From assembly GCA_003255065.1 (NCBI GenBank), contig QAOA01005223.1:322387-386386 (forward strand): DNA of 64,000 bases, given 5' to 3'. Below are positions 1 to 9,921 of this stretch, piece after piece. The stretch is from Cercis canadensis. Lineage: Eukaryota; Streptophyta; Magnoliopsida; Fabales; Fabaceae. Each line of letters opens with the position of its first letter. Position 1 is the stretch's first letter. The notes below the pieces were generated by a model. The model saw only the letters and a list, made by a program, of their open reading frames with translations. It was not told where the DNA came from and made no database searches. Both the position numbers and the translations under genes were made by a program.

Positions 1-13
1 AATAGATAGCCCT

Positions 14-386
14 CTATTTTCTTCCCCCTTCATCATGTTGTCTTAACACACTCCCCATTGATTCTTGAAGCACAGTCAAATAAAGAATGAGAGGTTTTCC
101 AAGTGTCAGAGGTACAAGCACTGGTGGATTAAGCAAATACTCATTGATCTTTTCAAAAGCTTCTTGACATTTTTCATCCCATTTTCTTGGATTATTCTTC
201 CTCAACAACTTCAAAATGGGTTCACAAGTGTGAGTAAGATTCGAAATGAATCTGACTATGTAATTAAGCCTCCCTAGAAAGTTTCAAACTTCTTTTTCTG
301 AACTCGGAGATGACATTTCTTGAATTGCTCAAACTTTGTTCGGATCTACCTCAATTCCCTTCTCGCTAACGATGAACCCTAACAAT
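14..386 (-). pseudogene. RT connection and RNase H N-terminus (Tat-like), truncated by window
   Basis: The minus-strand reading at 14-214 contains the RT-to-RNase H junction typical of Ty3/gypsy pol: a W-x-CQEAFEKI motif, a PPVL segment, and LILYLTVLQESMGSVL followed by QHDEGG, which corresponds to the first beta strands of RNase H. In most families the equivalent of the first LYL segment carries an aspartate in a D-A-S context. Tat elements commonly have a different residue here, so this copy is not unusual on that point. The stretch 215-386 is the thumb region in broken frames. The rest of RNase H and integrase are outside the window. Confidence 0.7.
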
Positions 387-1586
387 TTACCAGAAGTCAC
401 ACCAAAAGTGCATTTGTTTGGGTTCAATCTTAGCTTGTATTTTCTTAATCTTTTGAACAGTTTCTGAAGCACATTCACATGGCTTTCTCCTTGTTTTGAC
501 TATACGGTCTACATAGATCTCGATCTCTTTGTGCATCATGTCATGTAAAAGTATAACCATGGCCCTCTGATAGGTAGCTCCTGCATTCTTCAACCCAAAT
601 GACATTAACCTATAACAATAGGTGCCTCAGTGAGTGATAAAGGTCGTCTTCTCTTTATCCTCCTCGGCCATTGGAATCTAGTTATACCCCGAATGCCCAT
701 CCATGAAAGAATATCAGTAATTTTTTGTTGTATTGTTAATGAGTACATATATGTGAGGCAAAGGGAAGTCATCTTTCGCACTGGCTCTATTCAAATCCCA
801 GAAATACACGCATATTCTTACTCAACCATCCTTTTGAGGCACCAAAACTATATTGGCGACTCAATCTGGATATGTAGACACTTCTAGAAAACCAGCTTCG
901 ATTTTCTTAATCACCTCTTATTTTATCTTGTTAGACATTTTAGGTCTCATTCTTCTCAACTTTTGTTTGACTGGTTTGTAATCTGGATGCGGCGGAATCT
1001 TGTGAGGCAAAGGGAAGTCATCTTTCGCACTGGCTCTATTCAGATCCCAGAAATACACGCATATTCTTACTCGACCATCCTTTTTAGGCACCAAAACTAT
1101 ATTGGCGACTCAATCTGGATATGTAGACACTTCTAGAAAACCAGCTTCAATTTTCTTAATCACCGCTTATTTTATCTTGTTAGACATTTCAAGTCTCTTT
1201 CTTCTCAACTTTTGTTTGACTGGTTTGCAATCTGGATGCAGCGGAATCTTGTGAGGCAAAGGGAAGTCATCTTTCGCACTGGCTCTATTCAGATCCCAAA
1301 AATACACACATATTCTTACTCGACCATCCTTTTTAGGCACCAAAACTATATTGGCGACCTAATCTGGATATGTAGACACTTCTAGAAAACCAACTTCGAT
1401 TTTCTTAATCACCTCTTCTTTTATCTTGTTAGACATTTCAGGTCTCATTCTTCTCAACTTTTGTTTGACTGGTTTGCAATCTGGATGCAGCGGAATCCTG
1501 TGAGAAACAATGCTAGGGTCAAGACTAGGCATGTCTTGATAGGACCAGGTAAACACGTCACTATACTCTTTGAAAAGAATAATCAT
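387..1586 (-). pseudogene. Reverse transcriptase pseudogene with internal triplication (Tat-like)
   Basis: The N-terminal part (1359-1586) has the Tat motif FKEYSDVF-W-YQDMP, then HPDCKPVKQKLRRMRPEM. The C-terminal part (387-605) has FGLKNAGATYQRAM and the catalytic box, which reads YVDR instead of YVDD, so the second catalytic aspartate is lost. Between them a DFPLPH-containing segment of 249 bp (83 codons) occurs three times in tandem, which lengthens the fingers/palm region far beyond a normal RT. The stretch joining the triplication to the palm (about 606-752) still reads as an FMDGHSGYN-like motif with in-frame stops. The protein cannot be functional. Confidence 0.8.
753..1500 (-). repeat. 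Three tandem copies of a 249-bp RT segment
   Basis: Copies begin at 753, 1002 and 1251, each with GTGAGGCAAAGGGAAGTCAT on the plus strand, giving an exact 249-bp period twice. On the coding strand each unit runs from HKIPLHPDCK to about KDDFPLPH. As 249 is divisible by three, the triplication is frame-neutral. The units differ at only a few bases, so the expansion is much younger than the element's general decay. Confidence 0.93.
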
Positions 1587-1589
1587 TTA

Positions 1590-2054
1590 TTATCTTTCTG
1601 GGTTATCAACAATCTTCAATTCTCTCTTTTCATCTTTTGTACCCAGGTTGATAATCTGAATCTCTTCATTATGAGGAAGTATCACGTTTTCAGTTGACTC
1701 AATCATTTTTACAAATTTACCAGAAAGATCTACATCTTCATCAAAGCAGTAATCATCTTCACCAAATTCAAGATGAGAATCAATTATTGGACACATAGGA
1801 GCTTCCATATGATACATTAGATTTATATTAGCAAAACTCCTCGGAATAGATTGAAACGTAATAAAAATTAAAATGGATAACAAAGTGAATAAGAAAGATA
1901 GAATAGGCAAAATGAGGCCAATAATAAATGAAAATTCCATGATTAATCATTTCATTAAATTTTTTAAATAAAACATGGTCCGATACAAGATAAAGATAAC
2001 ATTCAAATGACTTTGGACCTCAGTCAAATGAAATAATCATGGCATAAACAGATA
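1590..2054 (-). pseudogene. Pol linker between G-patch-like segment and RT
   Basis: The minus-strand reading at 1590-1940 contains an acidic stretch (EFGEDDYCFDEDVDL) followed by a segment ending in PHNEEIQIINLG and a K-rich tail. Tat-lineage elements have such an acidic linker with an E-x-INLG-like motif just before RT. The first 40 residues are hydrophobic and look like translated AT-rich noncoding DNA rather than a signal peptide. No catalytic role is expected. 1941-2054 shows nothing else. Confidence 0.5.
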
Positions 2055-2638
2055 TTACTCAAAGAGGACCACATCTAGCATTGGCTCAATCTTCCAGTTG
2101 TTCAATTCTTCTTCATCTCTGCAAAGTCGAATCCAGCAGTTCTTCTCAAAGTAGTTGTCCAAGGTATTCACCATATGCATATGATCAACAATTGGCGACT
2201 CAGTTGATGGCACAAAAGTTTCTCGCAGATGAGGAAGTTTGGTCTCATGGTGCTTCCTTGGCCATTTCAGGAACTCTTTCATAAAAGTCTCATACCCCAA
2301 CCCTTGTCTACCTTCATTTTTTGGAAGCACAATGAGCTCACTGTTACCTTGCAGGTTGGCCCCCAAGCATTTTCCTACTTGAAATCCGTTCTTCTCCATC
2401 ATTTTTGCCACAACTTGATTAACCTCCCCTTTTTCTTGTAAACCTTGATTTTGCAGTGGACAAACTCTAAGGATTGGAAGGAAGATTCAAATGCTTGTTC
2501 TATCGATTCAACATATGGCAATGAACTAGGCTTGCTCACCAGCATCTCTTCTTCCCCTTTGACAATTACAACTCTCCTTCCATTCACATATTTTAGTCTT
2601 TGATGCCATGTAGACGACACCACTCCAGCAGCATGAAT
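2055..2638 (-). pseudogene. Post-protease region with a G-patch-like motif
   Basis: This continues the protease frame after the nonsense codon at 2639-2641 (STWHQRLKY, then GRRVV) and then shifts frame near 2400-2411. The 2055-2411 reading begins with a segment matching the glycine-patch pattern: NGFQVGKCLGANLQG, then about twelve residues, then GRQGLGYE. G-patches are short glycine-rich RNA-binding segments. They follow the protease in betaretroviruses and, as I recall, in many plant Ty3/gypsy polyproteins of this lineage. One pattern glycine is replaced by Cys (GKCLG). A tail ending in WKIEPMLDVV leads into the linker. The assignment is by pattern only. Confidence 0.6.
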
Positions 2639-3001
2639 CTAGGGCCTACCTAGTAACATAGTGTATGCAGGTTCTATATCCATTACTTGGAAGGAAACAT
2701 CAAACTTATCTGGCCCGATCTCTAGTTGCCAAGAAACATCTCCAAGCATTTCATGTCTTGTACCATCAAAAGCTCTTACTAACATACTACTCTCTCGTAT
2801 GCAGGATGCATTCACTAGCAGTTGCAGTTGCATAAGGGTGGCATAAGGTAACACATTCAATGCGGACACATTATCAATCAGAACCCTAGCCACTATATAG
2901 CCTTCACATTTAAGCGTGATATGAAGTGCCTTGTTCTGAGCACTCATACCAGGCATAAACTTTTCTTCAGAAAAAAGAGACAGTGCTAAAGCTCTTGACA
3001 A
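2639..3001 (-). pseudogene. Aspartic protease pseudogene (Tat-like)
   Basis: The retropepsin fold can be followed from LHITLKCEGY to the C-terminal VMDIEPAYTMLLGRP, which contains the flap-distal hydrophobic-G pattern. The catalytic box reads LIDNVSALNVLP. Related elements have D-N-G-S or D-T/S-G at this place, so the catalytic-loop glycine appears replaced by valine. The frame ends in TAG at 2639-2641, exactly where relatives carry the tryptophan of GRPWIH, and the frame reads on with IHAAGVVSSTWHQ. This is a point nonsense change rather than a natural C-terminus. Confidence 0.8.
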
Positions 3002-3530
3002 AGTTTACCATCCCTCCGAACTTCTCCACTTTTATGTCCGGCCGCACATAAGCTTGTTGCAAGAACTTCTGTAAAGCTTGCCTATGATATTCAGAGCTCA
3101 TAATAAGAGACAACAACGAGATATGGGCAGGGGTTTTCTTCATCTGTTCCACTACATAATATTCGCTTTGTCTCATTATCTTCAAGAACTCTTCATCTTC
3201 CTTATTTGCCCCTTGGGCATTCTTCTTAGCCAAGTTTGGTTCTCTATCATCATTCATAACTTTTCCTCTTTCTAATCTCTGGCGTTCCACTTCTTTAGGC
3301 AAGTAAACCCTCCCATTTCTAGTTAAACCACTAATTCCTACCACGTTGGTGATTGTTCTTGGCTCCTCTTTCTTTTTCTTTTCTAGGCAACTCCCCAAAA
3401 TTTCTTCCTTGGTGTTCACTATCTTTACTCCATAATTCCAGGGCACAACGTGGTTGCTTTCATAAAAGAAAGATGCAGGTACCTGAATGACCCCATCTGG
3501 CCGAGCTTGGCCAGTTGAGGGATTAGACAA
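2967..3530 (-). pseudogene. Gag-to-protease linker of the Tat-like element
   Basis: The 187-residue reading contains NHVVPWNYGVKIV, an E/K-rich stretch, SGLTRNGRVYLP, and near the end QMKKTPAHISLLSLIMSSEYHRQALQKFL. The last motif is a characteristic Tat-lineage segment just upstream of protease. The reading overlaps the protease reading by 35 bp in another frame, so a frameshift separates them near 2990-3000. The element was probably one long gag-pro frame originally. No active-site residues are expected in this linker. Confidence 0.65.
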
Positions 3531-3797
3531 AACTTTAAGGACAAAAGGTTTGGCCGTATGTTGTTATTCTTCTCCAGTCATGTTGACCTCTTTCTGGTTC
3601 CTCTCACTTCTCTTCTCAAACCTTAAGACTCCTAAAGCAATCAATTTCTGAACTCCATACTTGAATTTCCAACATGTTTCTATATCATGCCCAATGCTCT
3701 AGTGATGTTCACAGAAAGAATTATCATCATATTGACCATCCTTTTTTATCGGTCTATAAGGAATTTATAATTTATATCCAGCTGACCTTAAGTTCTC

Positions 3798-4106
3798 TCA
3801 CACTACCCTCATGGAAATCCTTACTTGAGTGATCTTTTGAACCTCCTCAACCCCCTCTACTATGGTGTTAATCCTCAGTCGCACTTCATGATTAGGCAAA
3901 GGGTTGTTATTCACATTAGGACCTTCCCTCATCTTCTCAATCTTGATCATTCCTTGTTTGATCAGATTTAGCACAGTAAACTTAAAGCCAAGACAATCTT
4001 CAATGGAATGCCCCACAACACCTCTATGATAATTGCACTTGAGGCTTGGGTTATACCATTGAGGGAATTGTGGTTGCAATGGTTGTACAGGCTTGGGAGC
4101 TATCAC
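3798..4106 (-). pseudogene. Gag zinc-knuckle region (Tat-like)
   Basis: A proline/glutamine-rich stretch is followed by CNYHRGVVGHSIEDC, a C-x2-H-x6-H-x4-C arrangement. It matches the CxxH...GH...C knuckle of Tat-lineage gag (as recalled, usually CxYH-x-GxxGHxxExC) rather than the classical CCHC knuckle. It would bind RNA during packaging. The downstream FTVLNLIKQGMIKIE fits the helix that follows in relatives. It lies in a different frame from the upstream gag reading at 4294, so at least one indel falls in 4107-4293. 3531-3797 is the broken continuation. Confidence 0.7.
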
Positions 4107-4293
4107 ATGAGCTTCACATAATTGTTTGAATAATTCAACTCTAGTGGTATGAATGTTTGGGAATGGTTCATCTCTTTGTCAAGGACGAGGTTGGTTCCTA
4201 TAGCCCTGATAGTTGGGCCTGACTGGTGGTCTTGGAGCTGGAAAGTTTTGAAGGTGGATTTTGATAGGTGGGAACAAAATATGTTTGAAGGAA

Positions 4294-5454
4294 CTAATAA
4301 TTTGGTGTGTATTGAAGATAAGATGGATGGATGACATTTACTAGGTATGATGGTGGAAATGAAGGATTTGGAGAATAACTTGGTCTTCTAGGTTGAGTAT
4401 AATGGTTACTCCTAGGTGTTTGAACCCAATTTACCTCTTCTTCCTTTTTCTTCGAAAAACCTGCTTTCCTTTGGCCAAAGCCATTACCCTCAAAACTTGC
4501 CCCTTGCAACTTCCCAGCCTTCACCAAACTTTCTATTCTCTCTCCAGCCTTGATGATATCAACAAAGTCATGGAAAGGATAACCCACCATCAACTTTAGA
4601 TAAAGAGATTTCAAAGTGTCAAGGAAGATACTACATTGTTCGGAATCCAAAAGTGGCAGTTGAACTTTTGAGGCCAATGTTCTCCACTTTTGTGCATATT
4701 CTCTGAAGGACTCATCTGTCTTCTTTTGCATACCCCTCAGTTGCTCTCTCGTAAGAGCAATATCATAATTGAACTTATACTGCTTCAAAAACACGTCAGC
4801 CAAATCTGCTCAAGTCTGCATCTTAGTATGGTCCAAATTTATGAACCAATTATAAGCTACTCCAATAAGGCTTTTAGGGAAAAAGTGAATTAGCACCCTC
4901 TCATCTTCATCCATAGCAGTCATTTTAGTGATGTATGACACTAAGTGGAATTTAGGATTACCAGTGCCATCATACTTCTGAAATTTGGGAATCTTGAAAT
5001 CTTTGGGAATGGACACATTAGGAGTAAGCCACAACTGCTTGATCCCCACAACTCCGAAAGAACTAGTTCCCTCCATGGCCCGAATTCTTTCTTCAAGTGT
5101 CAATAATTTTTCTTTTTGCATCTCCTTCTCATACTCCCCAGACTCCTTTTCAAAATGTAACGCCTCCAGTGGATTTTGGAAAATGAAGTTGGGAACATGA
5201 TGAGTGATAGGTGTAGTGTAAGTGAACACACTTACTTTATCCTCTCTTGGATTGAAGGCAGCCTCTATGGGGTGGGTGGTAGGGTTCAACATGGGTAATG
5301 GGATGGATTGTTGAATTTTGATTTGTTGAATAGCATGTGGGATGACAGAATTGGGGTGCCATCCTTGAGTAGTCGTGGATGTGGGCATCATCAGATGAGA
5401 AGGCATGCCCCAGATGAGGTTGAATTGAGCCGTTGAGACATTCGACTCATTCAA
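4294..5454 (-). pseudogene. Gag capsid-like domain split by a nonsense codon (Tat-like)
   Basis: Two in-frame readings (5454-4810 and 4803-4294) form one gag region. The upstream part has PKDFKIPKFQKYDGTGNPKFHL and AYNWFINLDHTKMQT. The downstream part has FLKQYKFNYDIAL, then REQLRGMQKKTDESFREYAQKW. This is the retrotransposon gag core (FxKYDGxxxPxxHL...W...FxxxF...ExFREYAxRW). They are separated by a TGA at 4810-4812, where relatives have the tryptophan of a TWADL-like motif, so a single base change (TGG to TGA) explains the break. Residues after about 130 of the second part are low-complexity, Tyr/Pro/Ser rich and lead to the knuckle. Confidence 0.8.
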
Positions 5455-5982
5455 AGGAAATCATGTCCCTCAATTTTCTCCATTCTCTTTTATCAAGAAA
5501 AGTTTGTAAGCAAGGTATTATGAAAGCCATAGGTAATCCTTTCATGCTAGTGTCCTTTAGTATCATTTTGTTCTTCACCGTGTCGACAGGTACACCTAGC
5601 CACTTAGCAACCCTTCTCAAAGCAACCTTATTCTTATTATGAGTGTACACATTGGTTTAGGCAAAGACAAATTCAACTTATAAGCATACTCCTCAACAGT
5701 CGAGCTTGTGTCAATGACTCTAAAAGTCAAGCAACGGTATGTAGGATCCCAGAAATTCACCATGGTAACCAAGGCCATCTCGTACACTTCAACCTTCAAT
5801 AAGTCCCAAATTTTCCCATATTTCTCATTGAAAGCCGTCTTTTCATCCATGGGCAACAATTTGAAAAAACGGTCTATCTCAGTCACATCATTGACTTCGA
5901 CATTGACTCGGAGCCTCTTAGGCAATGTGCTAAAGTGTCCTTCAGGTAAACAATCACTCTCCTCAATTAGTAGTGATGTCAT
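5447..5982 (-). pseudogene. N-terminal plant-mobile-type domain of the Tat-like gag
   Basis: The 5982-5617 reading contains FNEKYGKIWDLLKVEVYEMAL, then NFWDPTYRCLTF, then STVEEYAYKL. This matches the pattern of the plant-specific domain I know as DUF7745-like, found in the N-terminal gag region of Tat/Ogre elements (YG.I..LL......L..FWDP.YR.FTF......T.EEY). A frameshift near 5640 moves the continuation to the 5650-5447 reading (KVALRRVAKWLGVP, then LQTFLDKREWRKLRDMI). Its biochemical role is unknown to me. The family name is recalled, not searched. Confidence 0.6.
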
Positions 5983-6073
5983 ATCCCTTATGAAGGCTCG
6001 TGAAGTCTTAAAATTCTCAAAAACAGGATCTCAACCAGCCATATTAACAATTCAACTTCTTATGGATCATTGA

Positions 6074-6800
6074 AAAGTTCAAAAATAAATATAACCAAAT
6101 TTGTCAGAAGAAATCGACAGTGTATTTACAAAAATAGAAATAAAGCGAGTAAAGTGAGATAAGAACAAAAGATAGAAAGGATGCTTCCCCTATTGTCCTA
6201 AGAAAGGGTTTGACCTCTAAGCTTAAGGATTCTAACTTAATGGCCATGGTCTAACCTAAAGGAGAGCATGTACGATCAAATTACGTGGATGGTTATTAGG
6301 TTCATGGTACATCCTAAAAGTCTAAGATACTATGGATTGCCTCTCATTGGAATGACAAAGACCTTGTCTTGTTGACATAAATAGATGAAATTGCCTCTCT
6401 ATTGGAATTGCCTCTCTATTTACGCAATCCAAATGGGAGTTTTGCATAGATTGCAAGGGTACTTAGCCCCTTTGGGATAATGCTCATTCCTTGTCTATCT
6501 CTAAGTTTAAAAGTGACTCGGGTATAGAACCAAATAGAGTGTGTGAGGTATGAGTGTTGGTGCTTTGTGTGTGCAGGGGAAGCAAGCGAACCTTATCTTA
6601 CATCTACCCGTTGCAAGGAAAAATACATAATATATTACAGTTACTTACAAATGCAAGGCAAAAATAAATTACAAATAGATACATAAAGTAAATATTGAAA
6701 GCATTTAAAGAACATAAACTAAATAAACAAAGGGATAAAGAAAATACCAAAAGGGCACATCTATTTTTACACAACTAACTTCTTAGGCTTGACTCTCAAA
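6074..6800 (-). other. Leader (5' UTR) of the Tat-like element
   Basis: On the minus strand this separates the primer site from the gag-like region. It contains no open frame with recognisable similarity. It is AT-rich with short direct repeats such as a duplicated TTGCCTCTCTATT... segment near 6391-6421. No splice or RNA gene signal could be supported. Confidence 0.5.
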
Positions 6801-6822
6801 TATCCTCAGTGGAGTCATCAAA
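6801..6822 (-). promoter_or_regulatory. Primer binding site of the Tat-like element (degenerate)
   Basis: Immediately inside a CA-ending LTR on the minus strand lies TTTGATGACTCCACTGAGGA. Tat/Ogre elements characteristically have a TGGCGACTCCGCTGGGGA-type primer site at this position. The present copy fits that pattern with several changes. The tRNA identity is left open. Confidence 0.6.
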
Positions 6823-6823
6823 C

Positions 6824-7252
6824 TGTCACAACGTACCCGAAGGTCGTTACGATGCGGATAACGGACTTAAAGAAAAAGACTAGTTTTTAAAAGAAAACTT
6901 AGAGTCGCCACCAATTGTATTAGAAAAAATAAGAAACAATTGGAAAACTTACTTTTTAATAAAAATAAAGAATAACGGTTTGCAAACTAGAGAGAGTTCG
7001 AGAGTCTGTTTATGTTTGGGGAAGGTGTTAGACACCCCACAGCATCCGTCTAAAGACGGTTACCCTAAATTAGTTGGAAACGAACAGAATATGACCAAAA
7101 ATGTACATTTTATTTACCCCATAATAATGAGTTGTTACAAGAATATCTGATGAAAATAAAAACAAAAAAAATTAAACGTGCAATGCATGAATTATCTACC
7201 AAGACCTCAAATTTTTCACCCCTTCATCGCATGAAGCGACCGTCCAAAGTGA
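6824..7252 (-). repeat. 3' portion of the Tat-like 5' LTR
   Basis: The minus-strand sequence ends in GTACGTTGTGACA, directly before the primer site. It also contains GGTGGCGACTCTAAG and the GTGTCTAACACCTTCCCC segment that is common in Tat/Ogre LTRs. The other LTR end cannot be fixed because the LTR-B segment begins at 7253. Confidence 0.6.
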
Positions 7253-8486
7253 CTGATGAGCTGCCGAGGCTCCTCAAATTAGTTAATGTTTAAGGTCGGT
7301 TACCTAGCTTTTTGCAGCAAGGGGTAGCCCTAAGTCGAACCTAAGGATTGTTCTATTTAGTGAATCATATGGAGAGGCATATAAAGAGGGGGTTGTGTTT
7401 GTTTCTGTGATTAACAAAAATTAATTGAAAGTGGTAAAGTTTAAGAGAAAGCAACAAATCCAAGTCTTAACTAATTCTGATTTTGATCCATCCTTGATTT
7501 TCAAGGATCCATTTAATTATTAACCATGCTCTTAACCTTTAAAACATGTAAGAAGCCTCTCAATGTTCTATGGATGTCTACTGGTTAAGCAACCAGAATT
7601 CGGTTCAACAAGGGACTAAATGAATTAAGCAAACATTCAAGTCCAGTTTAACCTAAGTCCTGAATCCAGCCAAGGTAATTAATCCGTCCAAGCTTAGAAC
7701 CATTAATTAACCATACAATCCTCTTTTATCACATGCAAACAGAATATGAACACATGAATAATCCAATCCGAATTAAGCAATTCAAACAGAATATTTCAGA
7801 GGATTGAAAGAACTTGATTAACAACTAAAATGAAGAACAACAACACATAATCTCAAAATCAATAATCAGAATAGCAAAACCTGGATTGATATGATGGATT
7901 AGCCCTCCATGAACAAGAAGAGCTGAGTTCTTACAAAATATCTAAGAGAAAACTTAGAGACTAAGGAAAGAGGAAAAGCTGTCTAAAAATATCTAATGAC
8001 TTGATTCTGAATTTCGGCTGCCTCCTTCTTCTGATATAGACCTCCAAAATTACATGCACACCCAAATTGCCCTTAGGGCACAACTCAAGTTATGGCCCAA
8101 ATACTGCATGTAGGTCAGGATCCTGCGACAGCATGTCTTCTCTGGCTTCCAGGCTGCATATGACCTTCTGGATATCCGAATTGGCTTTGGTGCCCTGAAA
8201 GAAAGTTGTAGACAATTCTCTCAGCTTTCCTACAAGGAAAAGAAAGTTGTAGAAAATTCTCTCAGCTTTCCTACAAGGTATGACGGGGAATTGTTAGACA
8301 TCCAGAACTCAAGATATGCACGAAATACAGAGACAGCATAAAATGCTCAATATTGCTGGAAATTGCAATTAGGCACAAATGGATCCAAAGTCATGAAATG
8401 AGGTCCAAGTCTATGTAATTCAGCCCAGAAGAGGTTTAAAAGACTAAGTATGAGGGATAACTATTGTATAAAAAGTGTGTTCATCA
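7253..8486 (-). repeat. Isolated LTR-B (minus orientation), about 1.23 kb
   Basis: On the minus strand it starts TGATGAACACACTTTTTATAC and ends CTCGGCAGCTCATCA, so it has TG...CA ends and a 6-bp TGATGA/TCATCA terminal inversion. The start is repeated in plus orientation at 63817, which fixes the boundary. Layout and end motifs resemble the family A LTRs (TGATAACACATT... and CGGCACCCGTCA), so the families are related. No primer site follows on the minus strand. The flanking pentamers (GTGAC at 7248-7252, GCACC at 8487-8491) do not match, so this is not a clean solo LTR with a target duplication. Confidence 0.75.
8201..8281. repeat. 41-bp direct duplication inside LTR-B
   Basis: The segment GAAAGTTGTAGA(C/A)AATTCTC... 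CAAGG occurs at 8201 and again at 8242. Units differ at very few positions. It is LTR-internal and noncoding. Confidence 0.85.
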
Positions 8487-9037
8487 GCACCTCTAGAAAA
8501 TATTGGGCCATGAAGCTTGATGATGCTCTTTGGGCATATCGCACTGCATTGAAGACACCTCTCGGCATGTCCCCATACCAATTAGTGTATGGCAATGCTT
8601 GTCATTTGCTTGTGGAATTGGAGCACAAAGCATGGTGGGCCACTAAGATCCTTAATTTTGACCTGGCAACAGCAAGGGAGAAAAAGGTCCTTCAGCTTCA
8701 CGAATTAGATGAATTCCAATATAAAGCTTATGAGAGTTCCAAGCTTTACAAAGAGAAAACAAAGCAATGGCATGATAAGAGAATTGTCCAAAGGACTTTT
8801 GAACCAGGACAACAAGTTCTGCTATACAATTCATAGTTGAGACTCTTCCCTAGGAAGCTGAAATTGAGGTGGTCAGGACCGTTTGTAATCAAGACAGTTT
8901 ACCCCTATGGAGCTATTGAGGTGGCTGACATGGAATCAGGAAGATGTTTCAAGGTTAATGGGCAACGACTTAAGCATTATTGGGGAGATGGGATTAAACA
9001 CCAAATCTCTTCAATGGTCCTTTCTGCACCAGCCTAA
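8486..9037 (+). pseudogene. Integrase C-terminal fragment (Athila-like)
   Basis: The frame runs from the LTR-B junction through [20 protein letters not shown], which lies just after the integrase catalytic core, to the C-terminal GPFVIKTVYPYGAIEVAD and NGQRLKHYWG, the SH3-like C-terminal domain of Ty3/gypsy integrases. A TAG at 8834-8836 interrupts it after VLLYNS, where relatives have arginine (YNSRL). The frame continues afterwards to 9037 without a shift. The zinc-binding domain and the three catalytic acidic residues are absent, as everything upstream of about the last 190 residues is missing. An ATG at 8450 lies inside LTR-B and is not a real start. Confidence 0.85.
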
Positions 9038-9921
9038 TCCCAGAGATAGTCTAGCTTAGGACTTTAAATTAAGCGCTTCTTGGGAAGCAACCCAAGTCTT
9101 TAACCCTCTATCTTTACTTGCTTTTAGTTGATTTCCCTATGTTTTTGTTTTTCATTTTCTTTCATGTCATTATTGTTCACTGAGTTTTGTTTTTGGCATG
9201 GTAGGAGAGAACATGGCCATGTCCTGTCTCGTGTAAAGAAGGCAGAGAGTTTAGGAGACTAACATGGCCTCGAACATGTCTGTGTCTGTACCCGGGTGCA
9301 CCATACAGAGAGCTAAGGGGAGATACATGGGCACACACATGGCCGTGGTAGCGAACGTGCAAACCTCACAGGAATCCAACAGGAAGACACGGTGGGTAAG
9401 ACAGCCATGTTCAATCCCGTGTCACTTACTCAGAGTTAATCATCAAGAGGCATGACCATGTGTTGTCTCAAGTAATTCTTTAAATTTTCCAAGTCACAAA
9501 CACGGTCACTAACACGGCCGTGTTGGTACTATGTCACATACTGAAGTATCTACACATCGAACACGACCTAAGACACGGGGGAAGTCACCCCCGTGTCACT
9601 TAAACACCCCACGTGTCATCCTCCCGTGTCACTCTCTCAAGCCCAACACGCCCACACCATACGGCCGTGTTGTGGCTTTGTCATTCAGAACCTTTAAAAA
9701 ATCCAGTTTGCAGGTCATTCCCTCACTTCAAAAAATCCCTCTTTCTCTCAATCTCTCCTCAATCCCTAGCTATTCCGACACTCCTACACCCATTTTCGGC
9801 CAATCCCACTCCATTAAACCCCCAAATTCCTTGCTTAGTCACATTTCCCCATTTCACCACATCAGCACACACAGTTCAGTAGTTCTCTCTTGCAATTTCA
9901 GACTCTTCCTGTTGCCTACAA
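9038..9921 (+). other. Pol-to-env spacer with repeated GGCC palindromes
   Basis: This stretch is noncoding or only weakly coding. It contains many variants of one dyad centred on GGCC: ACATGGCCATGT near 9211, ATGGCCGTGGT near 9340, ACACGGCCGTGTT near 9515, TACGGCCGTGTTG near 9660. Half-sites of the type ACACGG/CCGTGT lie between them. A 171-codon open reading at 9531-10046 runs through it but is Pro/Ser/Thr/His rich and matches nothing I recognise, so I do not call a gene. Confidence 0.55.

Larger units (their letters stand above)
1..7252 (-). mobile_element. Decayed Tat/Ogre-like Ty3/gypsy retrotransposon, truncated at left edge
   Basis: Read on the minus strand from right to left, the pieces follow the order expected of a Tat-lineage element: LTR 3' end, primer site, leader, gag-like region, CxxH-type knuckle, protease, G-patch-like segment, RT and the start of RNase H. 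The RT retains the Tat-like strings FGLKNAGATYQRAM and HDMMHKEIE. Nonsense codons, frameshifts, an active-site change in both protease and RT, and a triplicated RT segment show that it is dead. The integrase lies beyond the left edge. The lineage call rests on remembered family motifs; a Tat-versus-Ogre assignment would need an RT tree. Confidence 0.85.

Noticed and set aside
630..887. 85-codon plus-strand reading opposite the Tat-like RT
   Set aside because: Antisense shadow of the RT pseudogene.
7253..8486. Clean solo LTR
   Set aside because: The flanking pentamers GTGAC and GCACC differ and the two flanks belong to different elements.
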